A stretch of 64,000 nt of DNA from Papilionanthe hookeriana x Papilionanthe teres (Eukaryota; Streptophyta; Magnoliopsida; Asparagales; Orchidaceae): the NCBI GenBank assembly GCA_022702705.1, contig CM040424.1, positions 75,395,452-75,459,451 of the forward strand. Direction: 5' to 3'. The translations under genes and the position numbers were made by a program. This document shows, in pieces, positions 24,487 through 37,110 of this stretch. How positions within the stretch are numbered: the stretch's first letter is position 1; every line of letters begins with the position of its first letter. The notes beneath the pieces are model-generated. The model was not told the DNA's origin and did not search any database. It saw only the letters and a list, made by a program, of their open reading frames with translations.

Positions 24487-25801
24487 ATGGCCGGTCAGGC
24501 GGCGCCATGGCTCCTCATCTTCCTCTCCCTCTCCCTCTCTGTCATTACAGTCCACTCCCTGGGCGCTGAGGAAGGCGAATCCCTCCTCCGATTCAAAGCC
24601 ACCCTATCAATCGATCTCATTTCATGGATCCCCGGCCCCGCCCCCTGTTATCTGAACTCCACCACTTGGGAAGGCGTCATCTGTTCCAACAGCCGCGTTT
24701 GGGGGATCCAGCTCGAGAACAGAGGCCTCGTCGGAACGCTAAATCTCCAACCTTTGATACCCTTGCCTGCCCTCCGAACCATCAGCTTCATGGGCAATGA
24801 GCTCGGGGGACCTCTGCCTCCCGATCTCAAGCGCCTCGGTGCTCTCAAGGCTGTTTATCTGTCGGGGAACAATTTCTCCGGCGAGATTCCGGCGGATGCG
24901 TTCGCCGGCATGAGATCTCTCAAGAAGCTTTTTTTATCGAAGAATGGCTTCGAAGGACCGATTCCAGGCTCGCTTGTTGGCCTCGAGAAGTTGCTGGAGC
25001 TCCGGCTAGATCATAACAAGTTCGCCGGCGGGTTGCCGGAGTTTAATCAGCCCCGCCTCGCGATTGTCGACGTGTCGTTCAATCGTTTGGAGGGGGTTAT
25101 TCCTGGTAGACTCAGCCGGATGAACCCTGCTTTTTTTCAAGGTAAGGTATAAATATATAATTTTGACTTATTAAATGGTGGAGGCAATTATTGGAGAAAT
25201 TTAAATGGAAAATATTGAAAAAAAATGATTTTTAATATATATAATACTCAATTTATATTGTCTGAAGGAATATAAATATTATGTTTGGACGACATCATGC
25301 AAAATTATATCAAGATTTTAATCATTATCTGCCACGTATGCAGTATAGTCTCATTAATAAATGAAATTAAATAATTTAATACATAGTTGAGTCGAACTTG
25401 TACACGTGACAGACAGTAATTTGAGTCCTAATGCAGTTTTACATCAGGTTTCTGATATAATATTTTTTCATATTTCGATATCATATATGAGGATGACGAT
25501 GTGAATTCGACCACGATACTATAGTATGATATTTTAACATGGTCAAAGTGTCAAACACTTCTGGACAACGGACGTAATATTTTCTTATGATAAAAACTCC
25601 ATCCATCAAACATGAGCTCCTTTTCCTAAAAATATATATATAGTGATCTGTTGGTAGGGCAGCTTCTTCGAAGATCGTTAGTTCTCTCATGTCACGGGTT
25701 ATAATTTACCTCTATCCAATTTGTCGGTTAGGAAAGCTATGCTCGAATAGTTAAGACACATGAGAATGATTAGAGGCTAGTCTATAATAGTCTTCTACTA
25801 T

Positions 25802-25848
<47 letters not shown>

Positions 25849-28081
25849 GGGTAATTATGTGAATTCCCCAAAATCAGAAATGAAGCTTACTGTACACCGT
25901 TTACTTAACAGGCAACCCAATGCTCTGCGGCTCCCCGCTCACCGTAACCTGCAACAGGAAAACTGTACCTGCAAAACATGGAGATTCCGGCCGGCCTTCT
26001 TATCTGTTAATCACTATTGCAACCATCATCTCCTTCCTCCTCATCCTCCTCCTCCTCCTCCTCATCTTAGCACTCCGCCAGCGCCAGAAAACCAGTAAGG
26101 TGATCGGCCGCCCATTCTCCACCGCAGAACACGCCGGCGAAAAGCTAGAGCGGGGTGCGGCCGCGAAGCACCACCACCACCACACCACTGCGGCAAGATC
26201 GGCGGAAGGAAAGAGTACCTGCGGGAGAAAAAGTGAGTACGGGAAGCTTGCTTTCATTCAGCAGGGAAAGGAAATATTCGACATTAACGACCTGCTTAGG
26301 GCATCGGCGGAGGTTCTCGGAAGTGGAAACTTTGGCTCGTCGTTCAAGGCGGTGCTGTCGGCCGGTCCCACCGTCGTCGTCAAGAGGTTTAAGGAGATGA
26401 ACAGATTGGGGAGAGAAGAGTTCAGCGAGTACATGAGAAGGCTGGGGAGGCTCTCACATCCTAATCTCCTTCCACTGATAGCATATCATCTCAAAAAAGA
26501 GGAGAAATTGCTCATCACCGAATTCATTGCAAATGGCAGCTTGGCTCACATGCTCCATGGTAACTTGCTAATTCTAACATTTGTTTAAGGGTTTATTACA
26601 CATTTTTGCTAGGGTTTAACTACATTTTAGTTTAAATCTTGAGAAAAGGAATTTGGGAGACTTTAAGATGTTCAATGGTAAAAAATGATAATTTTCCAAT
26701 TACTTCTTAATTTCTTCTTGGTTTTGCCTTAAATCATGGATTTACAAATCTTATTGTTGGCAAGATTTACTAAATCTTGATTCATAGGATTTGCTAAAGC
26801 TGTTAAATTTGTTACCATACTACCCCAAATTTTAGAAAAGTTGTGGGATGTTCTAACAAAATAAATGTTTATGATGAATTTAACAGCTCTTCGATTTGAT
26901 TTGAGATTAGTATAATGTTGATTATCAATCATACACTCATCTCAAAATAGATCCAAAAACTTGGAGGCCTCTCATGATAAAAAATTTGGTTAGGATATAT
27001 TGACCCATTCTTTTTCCCTTAAATGTTATTAGATAAACTCTAGATTTTTAAATCCCACAATTCATAAGATTTAAAGAATTTAAAGGGTTTGCCCTTCATG
27101 AATTTTAAATCTTAAAACAAATAGTCATGCCATTTATTAAATTTTCCAGTTTTCATGTTAAATAATTTTCAAATCACAATCATACTTGTGAGCGAAAAAC
27201 TACTAAAATTGTAAAATTTGATATATACATACCTACAACTCAATTCCTATGTATCAGCATATCAACTAGCTAGATTTCAATTTTTACATACAAATTACTC
27301 GAACTATGCAGAATATATAATAATCAGATGGCCTCTGCATAAAAATTGAAGTTTGGGTAGTTCATATGTTAATACAAAATTAGTTGCTCGGCATGTAAAA
27401 ACTCCAAAATTTAATAGGTGTGGATGACATATCAACATATAACCAATGAAGAGACAGGTTTTACTTTCGTGAACATGCTTGTTCCCTCTCATTTGGAGAG
27501 CAGGTAATCGTGGGTCGACTCTGCCGCCGCTCTACTGGCCGATGAGGTTGAAGATAGTGAAAGGAGTAGCCCGCGGATTAGCCTACCTTTATGATGAGTT
27601 GTCAACGCTAACCCTCCCCCACGGCCACCTGAAGTCCTCCAATGTCCTCCTCAACGACTCTTTTGAACCCCTCCTCACCGACTACGCCTTAGTTCCAGTC
27701 ATGAACTTAGCCCACGCAACGCTGGTTATGGTTGCCTACAAGTCCCCAGAGGTCTGCCAATCCGGTCAGCCATCGAAGAAGAGTGATGTGTGGAGCCTTG
27801 GCATTCTAATACTTGAGATTCTTACAGGCAAATTTCCGGCAAACTTCTTGCACACCAGCGCCGGCGGCACAGATCTTTCCGCCTGGGTGAGTTCAGTGAT
27901 AGAAGAGGAATGGAACAGCGAGGTTTTCGATCCTGACATGAGGGACACTGAGAATGGCGAGAGCGAGATGCAGAAGCTGCTGAAGATAGGGCTGGATTGC
28001 TGCGAGGAGAATGTAGAGAAGAGGATGGAGATGAGGGAAGCGCTTGAAAGGATTGAGGAGTTGAAGGAGAGGGAGGGTTGA
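24487..28081 (+). CDS. LRR receptor-like (pseudo)kinase, pollen receptor kinase (PRK) type
   Basis: Plasma-membrane receptor-like kinase, 626 residues from three exons: 24487-25141, 25912-26559, 27504-28081. The start at 24487 is chosen because it gives a signal peptide (MAGQAAPWLLIFLSLSLSV); an upstream in-frame ATG at 24292 would put low-complexity residues before it. Residues 26-66 are an LRR N-terminal cap, followed by about five LRRs to residue 215 and NPMLCG, the usual PRK junction. A membrane span covers about 249-275, then a His run (305-309). The kinase region has GSGNFG (355-360) and the VAIK-type Lys (about 376), but HGHLKSSN replaces HRDLKxxN and TDYAL replaces DFG. Arabidopsis PRKs also have HGHLKSSN and lack these acidic residues, so a scaffold or atypical kinase is likely. 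PRKs usually act in pollen-tube growth (family knowledge). Confidence 0.93.
25803..25847. repeat. (TA)n microsatellite
   Basis: More than 20 uninterrupted TA units in intron 1 of the receptor-like kinase, about 65 bp before exon 2. Confidence 0.95.
27221..27400. mobile_element. MITE-like foldback element (TTTACATAC family), diverged
   Basis: Begins ATATATACATACCTACAAC and ends TGCTCGGCATGTAAAA, with the shared internal pattern of TTGAAGTTTGGGTAGTTCATATG. Intron 2 of the receptor-like kinase gene. Confidence 0.5.
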
Positions 28082-28212
28082 TTCAAAGATGAGATCTTGG
28101 CAGGATCTGGAGAGCCTGTTTGTGAAGCTTGAAGCGATCTGATGGTGTGAGTGTAGACCAATTCTTTGGCTTCAAAATTCTTTTTATTAAAACTGCTATT
28201 TTTTCATCCTAG

Positions 28213-28243
<31 letters not shown>

Positions 28244-28614
28244 TGGTGGCATTAGATTCAATACAGGTGAAAGAATAAAGTTGTTTTATTTCAAAATGTG
28301 TTTTGCTCTTACATGAAATCTGCATACAAGATGATCTGTACTTCTTTTGTATTTGCTTTATATTCGATTATAATATATTAATTTTTGTGTGATTTTGTGT
28401 TCTGCATCAGGTCTTTGAAGTCTAGATCTCTATTTAAGATCTAGGGATCTTTAACACAGGTAATTTTAAATTTGGTTGGACAAGTTTACAGAAATTTATT
28501 GCATGCGGCTGCACGTCTAGACGACGGTCCGGTTGAGATCATGCTGCCGTGGATTCCACACCTGTTCCTTTGGATCGTTGTCTGGATGTGCCACCGCCGC
28601 ACGAGATCGCCGTC

Positions 28615-28797
28615 AGTGACTATTACAATTTTTTTTTTTTTGGAAAAGTCAGACCGCAGCTAGAAAGCTGTCATCGCACCTAGTCATGAACAATGTGAAA
28701 ACGTTGATTTCAGCGATTTGAAAATGTAGCTTACTCAAATGGTTTGAGTGCTTTTTCGAAAAGCACTGCACCAAATAAGTTGCCCCAAATGGGGGCT
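28615..28797 (-). mobile_element. Harbinger-like MITE, truncated, inverted relative to the next copy
   Basis: Read on the minus strand it begins GCCCCCATTTGGGGCAAC and runs through GTGCAGTGCTTTTCG and GCGGTCTGACTTTTCC. It matches 28898-29080 in inverted orientation. The distal part is missing. A related fragment (GTCAGAGCGTAGCTAGG) is at about 23960-24010. Confidence 0.65.
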
Positions 28798-28897
28798 TAG
28801 GGAAAAAATAGGGTATAAAGCTAGATTGTTTATCATAAGGTACTCTCAAACACAGGAGATGGGTTACCTAAAAGCTGCTAAAATGAATAGTGTTTAA

Positions 28898-29177
28898 GAG
28901 CCCGTTTGGGGCAAGTTATTTGGTGCGGTGACGTTTTAAAAACGCACCAGGCCTATTTGGGTAAACTGCATTTTGGCAACTTGTGTTTTCAAAACGCTGA
29001 AAATAGCATTTTCACACCACTCCTATCTAGGTGTGGGGGCAACTTTCTGGCTGTGGTCTGGCTTTTCCAAAAAAATAAAAATTTGTAATAACTACCGCAC
29101 TTAACTTATCAGCAGATTATTTTTAATCAGTTTATCAACAGATTATTCAATAAGCTACTGCTGTTCCGAACAAACTC
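28898..29177 (+). mobile_element. Harbinger-like MITE, full-length copy
   Basis: A 280-bp element flanked by TAA (28895-28897 and 29178-29180). It has imperfect inverted ends: GAGCCCGTTTGGGGCA against GAGTTTGTTCGGAACA. The TAA duplication and the G-rich, GTTTGG-bearing end fit PIF/Harbinger MITEs. It lies between the convergent receptor-like kinase and FATB genes. Confidence 0.65.
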
Positions 29178-30003
29178 TAAGTCCTTTAGTCATTATCTAG
29201 CAAAGAAATTAAAGCAATTAGACATAAAAATGTGCTCTTATATGATGACTTAAAGAAGTATTTATGGAGGCCCATCTGAATTTGGTTCAAATATAGATAA
29301 AATATGGTATAAATTTAATAAAAAAAAGAAGACAAGAAAAAACATTGCATGGATTAAACCAATCTCTAAGGGCTCTTCAAGATGTCCATCATCGTAATGA
29401 GAAAACATGGGATACAAACAAATTTAAAAGGTCCATACATTATTTGTCAAATACACGGCTCCAAAACATGTCTCACATTATTATTAATTCATATTTGTGG
29501 CATTATAATGGCAAAATAATGACTCAAATTTTATATAAATACTAAGATAGTGATAATTCTGTATTCAAATTTTATCATTAATATTCTAAATCCTATCAAT
29601 GTGCAGTTACACAAACATGCAAATGAATTAGTCAGCATACATGATGAACAGAGCCTCAAAATACTATTGTTTTTTTGTAGAATAAATCAAGAAATAATTT
29701 CTCTAAATCAATATAGTCAAATTTCATCCATTCAAATTGTGCAGAGAATTTATTATATTTCTGCACTAAACTATGCCCTTCTTGTAGAGCCTTATAACGG
29801 CTAAATAAGCCCCCATCTAACTTAAAACGAACTTCAAACTAAAACTTTATATTAAAAACACAATGCATCCTCTCTTGCAAACAAATATAATTGTTTTTAT
29901 CAACCAAAAACAATACAAAAGTTACAAATAAACACAGAAAAAAGCCTCTTTGCAACCAAAATATGCTTCTTTAAGCTGCCCTCAAACAAATATGAAGAAT
30001 ATG

Positions 30004-32283
30004 TTATGCCTTTTCTTTGATGCACCATTGAGCTCTTGCTCTTACAATCTCTGATTTGTTCTCCTGTAAACGAAGCAGGTGTGTGCTTCTAAGAGTTGAA
30101 TTCTCTGAATTTGTAACTTCTGTAATACTCGTCTTCATGCTCGTGAGTGACTCTAGCAACTGTGACTGTCGGCATTCTCGTCGATAATCCAACATCATGC
30201 TTTTCAAGTGGTAGTCTTCCAGCACTTTCATCGGCACACTCTAAAATAATAACTCTGAATTACACCAGCTCTTTTTGAACATGCAAAAAAAAAGCTGAAA
30301 TTTACCTCTAAAATCCATCCAATGTACTTCACATTGTTCACATGTTGATTGGCATCCATGTCATTCCATCTTGGCTGAATTATGGCAGACATAAATTAGA
30401 AGTTTTAGTAGTTTTGTAGTGAAAAATAAAGGAAATAAATAGTTGCACTTACAGCTAAACCTGATCTGATATTTCCTGCTGTTTCATCATTCAGTTTGTC
30501 TATTATTTTATCACCATCAAATTCAAAGATGGCACTTCTGTCCAAGTAAAAAGGCTTTACTTCTTCCCTCACCTGCTTAGGTATTTTTGAAAGTTTTCTT
30601 GTTTCTCTATGCATTATTACCCAGTTGCTGAATTCAAAAAGCTTTGTTTAGTCAACATTGCTTTCAAATAGCATTAAATAATATTCCAAAAAATGGAAAA
30701 AAAGGGGGTTGCATTTACATACATATTACACATTTTTTATGTTTTTATGTTTTTATGTATATATCTCACACCTAAATTTTGATGCTTACACGCATAGCAC
30801 AAAAATCTTTAATATCACATTAAATATAGCACTATTATCACTTTTTTAAACTGAAATTCACCTTTTCATGCATAGTTTTAAGCACCAAAGTGCTATGTAT
30901 TTAGCAATAAAAGCTAGGGGTGAGGTATGTGAGTAAATACATAAGAACTATGTGCTCACAAAAAACTGGGAAAAACGAAAAGGAAAGAAAGAAGAAGATG
31001 ATAATACCTTGTAGCTCTTGTAAGTATATTTTTAGTACTGTAATCTCTAATAACCCAATCTCTTCTCATTCCATTCTTGCCAGATGCTGCTACCCATGTA
31101 TCAATCTCTACAATATCCCCCCTTATAATGAAGAAAATTACATATGTTTCTCAATATTAGTATGAAGAACTCTTATGAATATGGAATGAAAACTAATGAA
31201 GAAGAGATGAGTAAAGATGAATAGTTAGTACCAGCTACTGTATTTATCAACTTGGATGTTTACTCTGGTGACAACCCAAATGAGTTTTCTGAGGCTCATC
31301 TCATGAGTCGCGCCAAAACCATCTCCGGCTAAACCAGAGCTCATGACATGGTTTAGTGCTGTCTCCTGCAAGTTAATCCTTTCACTTTGCAAACGTATCC
31401 GAAATTGTCTCTTAGTTGTTCAAATTTAGTCCAAAATAATCCAATAATGCAAAGTTTTGGATCATATGTGAGAAACAAAGAGGCTCAATTAAATACATAA
31501 TAGTTTGGCATTAAAACATCACCATACAAATAATCTAGGCATCATTTTGACTTTTTTCGCGATTTATATATTTTACTTATTATATGGGGCTTTATTAAAT
31601 GAAGTGTTGTGAATATAAATGTCATACCTTGGGTGTTTGACATGAAAATACATAAGAATTGTTGGGTATGTATGTAAATTTCCCTTCTATATTTAACTAC
31701 CTGTTTTTTTTTTTTTTTTTTTTGCAGTTTTTAAAAATTTTCTATGATGCCAAAAAGCCATCTGCAATCAATAGTATTTGAGCATTACAGAATTAAGAAG
31801 TTTTTTTCCTTGAAGAATGCCTAAAATAACAGCAACAAATTTGCAATGAAAAATTTGCGAAAACTAAACCAATCAAACCTGAAGGAGGTTCATTAGTGTC
31901 TCCATGGTGGAAGTCTTGTCAGGGCCTATCTCATAAGACCTTATTACAAATGTCTGTCTATACACAAATCTCTCTTCAACAAATCTGCCTAACTTGAATG
32001 CATTCAAAGCCTCCTCTTCAGCCCCTCCCTTCTGCAACAAGCTCGCCGCCGCCGCCGCCGCCTTGTTCTCCCCAATCACCACGCCGTTCACCTTCCTCTC
32101 GTTCGTCGCCCTCACTCGGCCACCACCTCCTATGACATTTGCTCTCACACACAACCGACCAACCTCCCTCTTTTCTCCATTATATTCTTCATCTCTCAAC
32201 CTCATTAACAGCCATCTGCAGCTGGAAGCCCTCTCTGCTGCTAAGTTCAACATCATTACTTTACATCTTCTGGCATTAAACAT
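30004..32283 (-). CDS. FATB: Plastid acyl-ACP thioesterase, FATB type
   Basis: Hydrolyses saturated acyl-ACP (typically palmitoyl) in the plastid stroma, ending de novo fatty-acid chain growth (family knowledge). Six phase-consistent exons: 31879-32283, 31232-31365, 31008-31121, 30453-30627, 30306-30374, 30004-30240; 377 residues. The first ATG is at 32283. The first ~90 residues are Arg/Ala/Ser-rich with an Ala run, consistent with a transit peptide. Conserved segments include RSYEIGPDKTSTMETLMN, GDGFGATHEM, GKNGMRRDW, the catalytic-region DANQHVNNVKYIGW with Asn and His, and LDYRRECRQ carrying the Cys. The hydrophobic LPDWSMLL-type segment usual near the FATB N-terminus is not seen, so the protein is somewhat shorter than typical FATB of about 410-420. 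It reads toward the receptor-like kinase gene. Confidence 0.94.
30711..30960. mobile_element. MITE-like foldback element (TTTACATAC family)
   Basis: Begins GCATTTACATACATATTACAC; near its right end it reads GAGTAAATACATAAGAACTAT, followed by GTGCTCAC. It lies in the FATB intron between exons 3 and 4 and fills most of it. Confidence 0.6.
31605..31682. mobile_element. MITE-like foldback element (TTTACATAC family), right half only
   Basis: Only the right part is clear: GACATGAAAATACATAAGAA followed by GGGTATGTATGTAAATTT. FATB intron 1. Confidence 0.45.
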
Positions 32284-32330
32284 TAAGGACAGTAACCATG
32301 GTTTAATTTCTTATACTGAGAAAATGGTTT

Positions 32331-32400
32331 TGAGGAAGAAGGAGGAGGAGGAGAGAGAGAGAGGGAGGGAGGGAGAAAGAGAGAGCGTGGGGGGTTGAGA
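32331..32400 (-). promoter_or_regulatory. Pyrimidine-rich (CT)n leader of FATB
   Basis: On the plus strand this is GAGGAGGAGG and GAGAGAGAGA repeats, so the FATB-sense strand is CT-rich 50-120 bases before the ATG. CT-rich leaders and GAGA-type tracts are common at plant transcription starts. Function is inferred. Confidence 0.4.
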
Positions 32401-33863
32401 AGAAAAATAGGGAGGCTTGGTTTATAGGTTATCTGCCACCTCCAACCGTTGGAAATTTCTTTATTTCTTCTTTGTTTTTGATAATATAAATGGTTTTTAT
32501 AATGTAACCATACATATTTAACTAAGACATTTATTGGAATGCTAGCTTATAATGTGAATAAGCAATGCATTGTTATGTAAGTTGGTTCTTAGACACGTTT
32601 TGGAACATTGCAAGTATCTCTAATAATTATTTTATATGCCAACTATTTCATTCACTGTATTTCATTCACTATTTCATTCTCTGTATTTTATATGCCAACT
32701 TATTTATTTTATATACCGACTGAGTTGAGGATGGCCTAACCAAAGGCTTATATGTGTAAAATACCTAAAATATCATGCAACGGCCCCATTAAAGTATGGG
32801 CAAATATGTAACTTCATATATTGTACCCCCTCATTTATAAATAGGGTGATCATTTTATAAGAAAGAGCTAATGAACAATCAGGGTTCTATTTATGAATTT
32901 AAGCTTCCTCGGGTTCAAGCTCTAAGTTCCCTTTCATGAATGTGGTAGAGCTCTATTTATAGAATTTAGAAGAGGCCTTCGAGCAAATAAGAAAGAATCT
33001 GGACGACTCTATCAGATGCCTCAGATAGATTCTCTCGATCGGATAGATTTTGGTGAACATTTAAGTGTCTTAATGATGTCGAGATTGAGCGATCTTGAGC
33101 TTGTTAGACTCGTCTCATTGAGACACTCGATTTGACAATAAGTTTGTTATATTTGGAATTCATTTAACATCCAATTGGACACCATAATATTCCAAAAAAA
33201 ATTTAATGGCTTGGTTTGGCCTAGATTGACTCAGATTGGACTAATTTTAGTGTCATTGTATATGTTTTGTCAAGCCGGTCAGTTTAACAATAAGTTTTTT
33301 GAAATCGGTGTTCTGGATAATTTTAATCGGAGTTTGAATGTTTCTTATCCGAAAGATTTTCTCAATAAATTTGTCAGGTCTTGAGACTCCTGTCAAATGA
33401 TAGAGTTTTTTTCTTCTTTTTGACGTATCAATAGATGACGATATTATTAATTGAAAAAAAAATTATCCACATAATTAACTATCTACATAAAGCAAACCAT
33501 TGAAAGATAAAAAATCCATATTTATTAATTTTAAGGTGATAGAATAAGGTACTTAAGCCTAAAATGTTCACAATTTTTTATTAACATTAATAAATGCCAT
33601 GTCTAATTCTCATAAATCAATATATAAATATATGCTTATTTATTTATATTTATATATAATATTTATTTTTTATTATGATAATTACAACCAATTAAGTAAT
33701 TAATCTTAATCATACAATCTAATTAAGCAGTTGAGATTGGTGATTTGTTTGGAACAGTTTTCTATATGTTTTGTGTTTCAAAACATCACCATTGTTCCGT
33801 TTGGGCAACTGCTGGCTTGCTGCTTTCTATAAATTTTTATGATTGAAAGCTAATATTTCTAAC
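32401..33863. other. Intergenic AT-rich sequence, no gene recognised
   Basis: Upstream of FATB. There are short direct repeats (TTTCATTCACT, about 32650-32680) and degenerate element-like sequence, with a MITE-related block near 33750-33860 (TTGTTTGGAACAG, CCGTTTGGGCAAC). I saw no supported reading frame. Confidence 0.5.
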
Positions 33864-36003
33864 ATGACCCGTTAAAGTGCGGTAGTTGTAAAAAAGTTAT
33901 TGTCTGACTATTTTAAAAAAAAACTATATATTTATAATTTCCATCACATGTTTCTAAAAATTTTTGTTCACCACAACTGTGCAATCAATGTTTTAAAAAG
34001 TTGTAGTCACCCCAACATAATGCTTCCACACGTAACGACAGAAGAGTACCCTTAGCCTTGGAAATGGAGGACAAAACCAAATACCTTGAATGTGATAGGT
34101 CGGTACTGATCGACAGGCATTAGGTCTATCTTCGATATAAAATTAACAAAAAGATTCAATATTTAAGTGCTTGAATCTTATAAGGGGCGTATGGACCCAG
34201 TAGATCACATGGCTTCATTTGAGTTAACTACATGTCTTCTCAAGATTAATGAAAGATTCAAATTGCAACTCTTCTTCACTGTTCTGAGGAACTCGATCAT
34301 CAGGTGATTCAATGGATTACTGATAATTACTTTGTTCACAGATATGTAAGTGAATGTTCATCGCACAGCTCATCGGCGTGCAAAAACCCCAAAATAGCTC
34401 GTAGACCCTCCTGCAGCTTCATCTGGGTTAGAGTGAAATCCTATGCGCCTTCATCCCCCATTTTCAGAAGAAAATGCTAATTTCGAGATGTAAAGCCTAC
34501 AGTCGCCCACGCCACCCTCACACATATGATGAAGGATGACCATTTCAGTATGTCTTGGGACTACAACAACCGAAGACATTAGCTAGCCAATAACCATATA
34601 TCGACATAAGACATTAGCTAGCCAATAACCAAAAATGGAAATTTTTTTTAAGAGTACAAGTCCTGTCATTCCCCAAAGAGAAACACTAATGGAGGAAGTT
34701 GTAAGTCGAGAACACAGCCTTCACACTCTTACTCGAACTCGCTTCGAAGAGCCACTGTGACACTCGGATAATCTGGTGACCGATAGAGACCATTATAAAG
34801 AAAACCAAACTAGATGGTTTGCACCGTGGCCGACTCGATATAAGGAGTGACTGCCACCCGCATATGATATCCCTGAGCAAGCTTCTTTGAGAATCTCGAT
34901 AGCCGAGATAGTAGAGGCCATTCAAAATAAAAATTATTTCAAGAAGGCGACCCCAATGAACGTGAGAGCATATCTTCCAGACCCGAAAAAATATTGTGTG
35001 TATCCTCATGACCACAATCATGATATTGAAAATTTTTGACACCTTCGAAGCCTGGTCAAATATTTAATCAATGTAAGGAAGCTGAAGGGGCTTGTAGCAT
35101 ACAAAGCAACCACCAGAGAACAAGAGAAATATTGTACATGTTATATGAGTTAAGATGTGGTTCGGATGTCGAAAGTTCGGGCAAGCAAAGAGTACTCTTC
35201 GTCACTCTCTCTGGCGAGGAGAGTTTCCTTCTATGACATTAAACACTTTGATTAACCATCGTGTAGGTGAAACTTCTCAAACACTTTGCATTTTCTTTCT
35301 TAGTTGACCTCAGAATAGATTTTTTTAGGTGTTGTGGGTTTGGTCGCCCACACGAGTTGGGTCTGACCGACCACCCGGTTCGGTTCAATCGATCGCCCAT
35401 TATTAGACGGTTCAGTTAGCCGAGCGATATTGGTCGGCTTGGTCATACGCATTTTGATTGATCGTTTATTTCTTAGAGGAATCTCCATAGGTTAGATTCT
35501 TGTGCGATCCTTTGCGATTCCCGTAAGCAAAACCTATCTTTTTCCTTTCTAGCACAAAGTCGCAATGCCTGGGGTCGTCATAACCCCACATTTGCACCTA
35601 TGACTTCGTTCCTACGAAGGAAGGGAGCGAAATCCGTCTGGCTTAAAGGATGGAAAGTTTCGTGACTTTGACGTTCCATATGCCGCGAATACTTTCCCAT
35701 TGAAGTTTCTTCAGGCCGAGCAAACTTTGATTCATCGTTTCTTTGTAGAGTCACTCGCTTTGCTCCATTGACAACCCTCAGGGTGACCCGTGAGATCATC
35801 AAGACAAGACGACTTTATAGCCAACGATGATCGGATCTCATTTGCATTGTTTTTCATGTTGTGCATGGATTTTTCAAAACATGCATAAAATTATTGATTT
35901 TTGCTTGTGTTTCGTCGTGTCGCCCGATCGGCCCCACTGACTCAATTGGATGTGGCTGACAATCTTTTATTGATTTGTTCGATCGACTACACTTGCCTGA
36001 TTG
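33864..36003 (+). repeat. 2.14-kb direct repeat with decayed gypsy gag, left copy
   Basis: Matches 37571-39709 over its full length, with scattered substitutions and small indels. It has no TG..CA ends or inverted ends, so it is described as a duplicated block, not as an LTR. The block includes decayed gag from about 34190 to 35240. Confidence 0.88.
34190..35240 (+). pseudogene. Ty3/gypsy gag remnant, left copy
   Basis: Across shifting frames the plus strand gives gag-like segments: DPVDHMASFEL near 34197, VAHATLTHMMKDDHFSMSWD near 34500-34565, and a nucleocapsid-proximal motif YCVYPHDHNHDIENF near 34990-35040 followed by HLRSLVKYLIN. These fit the DP..H..SF, VAHA and C.YH.DHGHDTE..  patterns of plant gypsy gag. 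Many stops; no pol seen nearby. Confidence 0.65.
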
Positions 36004-36587
36004 AACTGATTGATATATTTCGTTAGCTCGCCCGATTAGCATGGCCTATAGTCTTTTTGTCAACTATTCTGATCGGCTGCACTAGCCCGATCAGATCAAT
36101 TGATATCTTTTGTCGGTACGTCCACTCGACCCCACACAGTCTGATCAGTTCGACAGATCAAATGTTGCAGCACTGCATGTTTGCCTCGTGTTGCTTGCTT
36201 GAATACAATCACACAACGCAGCCAGTTGTGCATCTGTGAGCATGTGCCCCCAGATGGTCATGGCGGACGGTTATGCCCCTATTTGGAACGACCTTTCATG
36301 CACATCTCATGACATTTCTTTGTCACAGTGCATCACATTTTGTATGTATGCCCTTACACTTATACACTCTTGTGAGTTTGTTCGTATGACATCTTGCATA
36401 TTTACGGCTTATTTGTTTGAGGTTGTGTGCATTTAGATTTCTGTCCTCATACACTTTTTCTGCACATTCACACATCATGTGACCGAGCGGCTTGCACATC
36501 AAGCCTACCCAGTATGTAATTTTCCCCAGTGAGAATTACGCCACCTTCTCTTCTTAGGATACCGCATCAGACTATCATAGGTTACCC

Positions 36588-37110
36588 CTTCGAGTCACTG
36601 TCTCCACGGTACATCTACTCCTTCAGGTCACAACATCCACGACACATTAGTCCTTTGGGTCACCACCTCCATGACATGCTCACCCTTTTGGGCTGCTACA
36701 TCCACGACACACCCACCCTTGCTAGTCATTGCCTCAATGACATACCTGTTTTTTGGGGTCGTTGCTTCCATGACACATCCACCTTTCGGTTCACTGCCTC
36801 TACAACACACCTATTTCTTCTGGTAACTCTCTCTTCAACATGCCCACCCTTTCGTTTCATTGCCCTCATGGCGCACCCATTTCATTGGATCGCTACCTCA
36901 ACGGCATGCTTACCTTTTTGGGTCACTGCCTCCACGACATGCCCACCATTTTAGGTCACTGCCTCCACGACACACCAATTTTTTTGAGCCGCCGCTTCTA
37001 CGGCACGCCCACCTTTACTGGTCACTGCTTTCATGAAACACTCATTTCTTTGGGTTGCTACCTCCACGACATGTCCGCTCTTAAGTCACACCTCCATGAC
37101 ACACTCCTCA
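36588..37110. repeat. Degenerate minisatellite with a 33-bp unit
   Basis: About 15-17 diverged copies of a unit close to GGTCACTGCCTCCATGACA plus CACCCACCTTTTT. Because 33 is a multiple of three, two plus-strand frames stay open (36529-36954 and 36840-37127) and give an 11-residue period (GHHLHDMLTLL, GCYIHDTPTLA, and so on). It lies between the two 2.14-kb repeats. Not believed to be coding. Confidence 0.85.

Noticed and set aside
24255..24555. Minus-strand Gly/Arg-rich frames over the receptor-like kinase exon
   Set aside because: These are complements of the GC-rich PRK first exon and its pyrimidine-rich leader.
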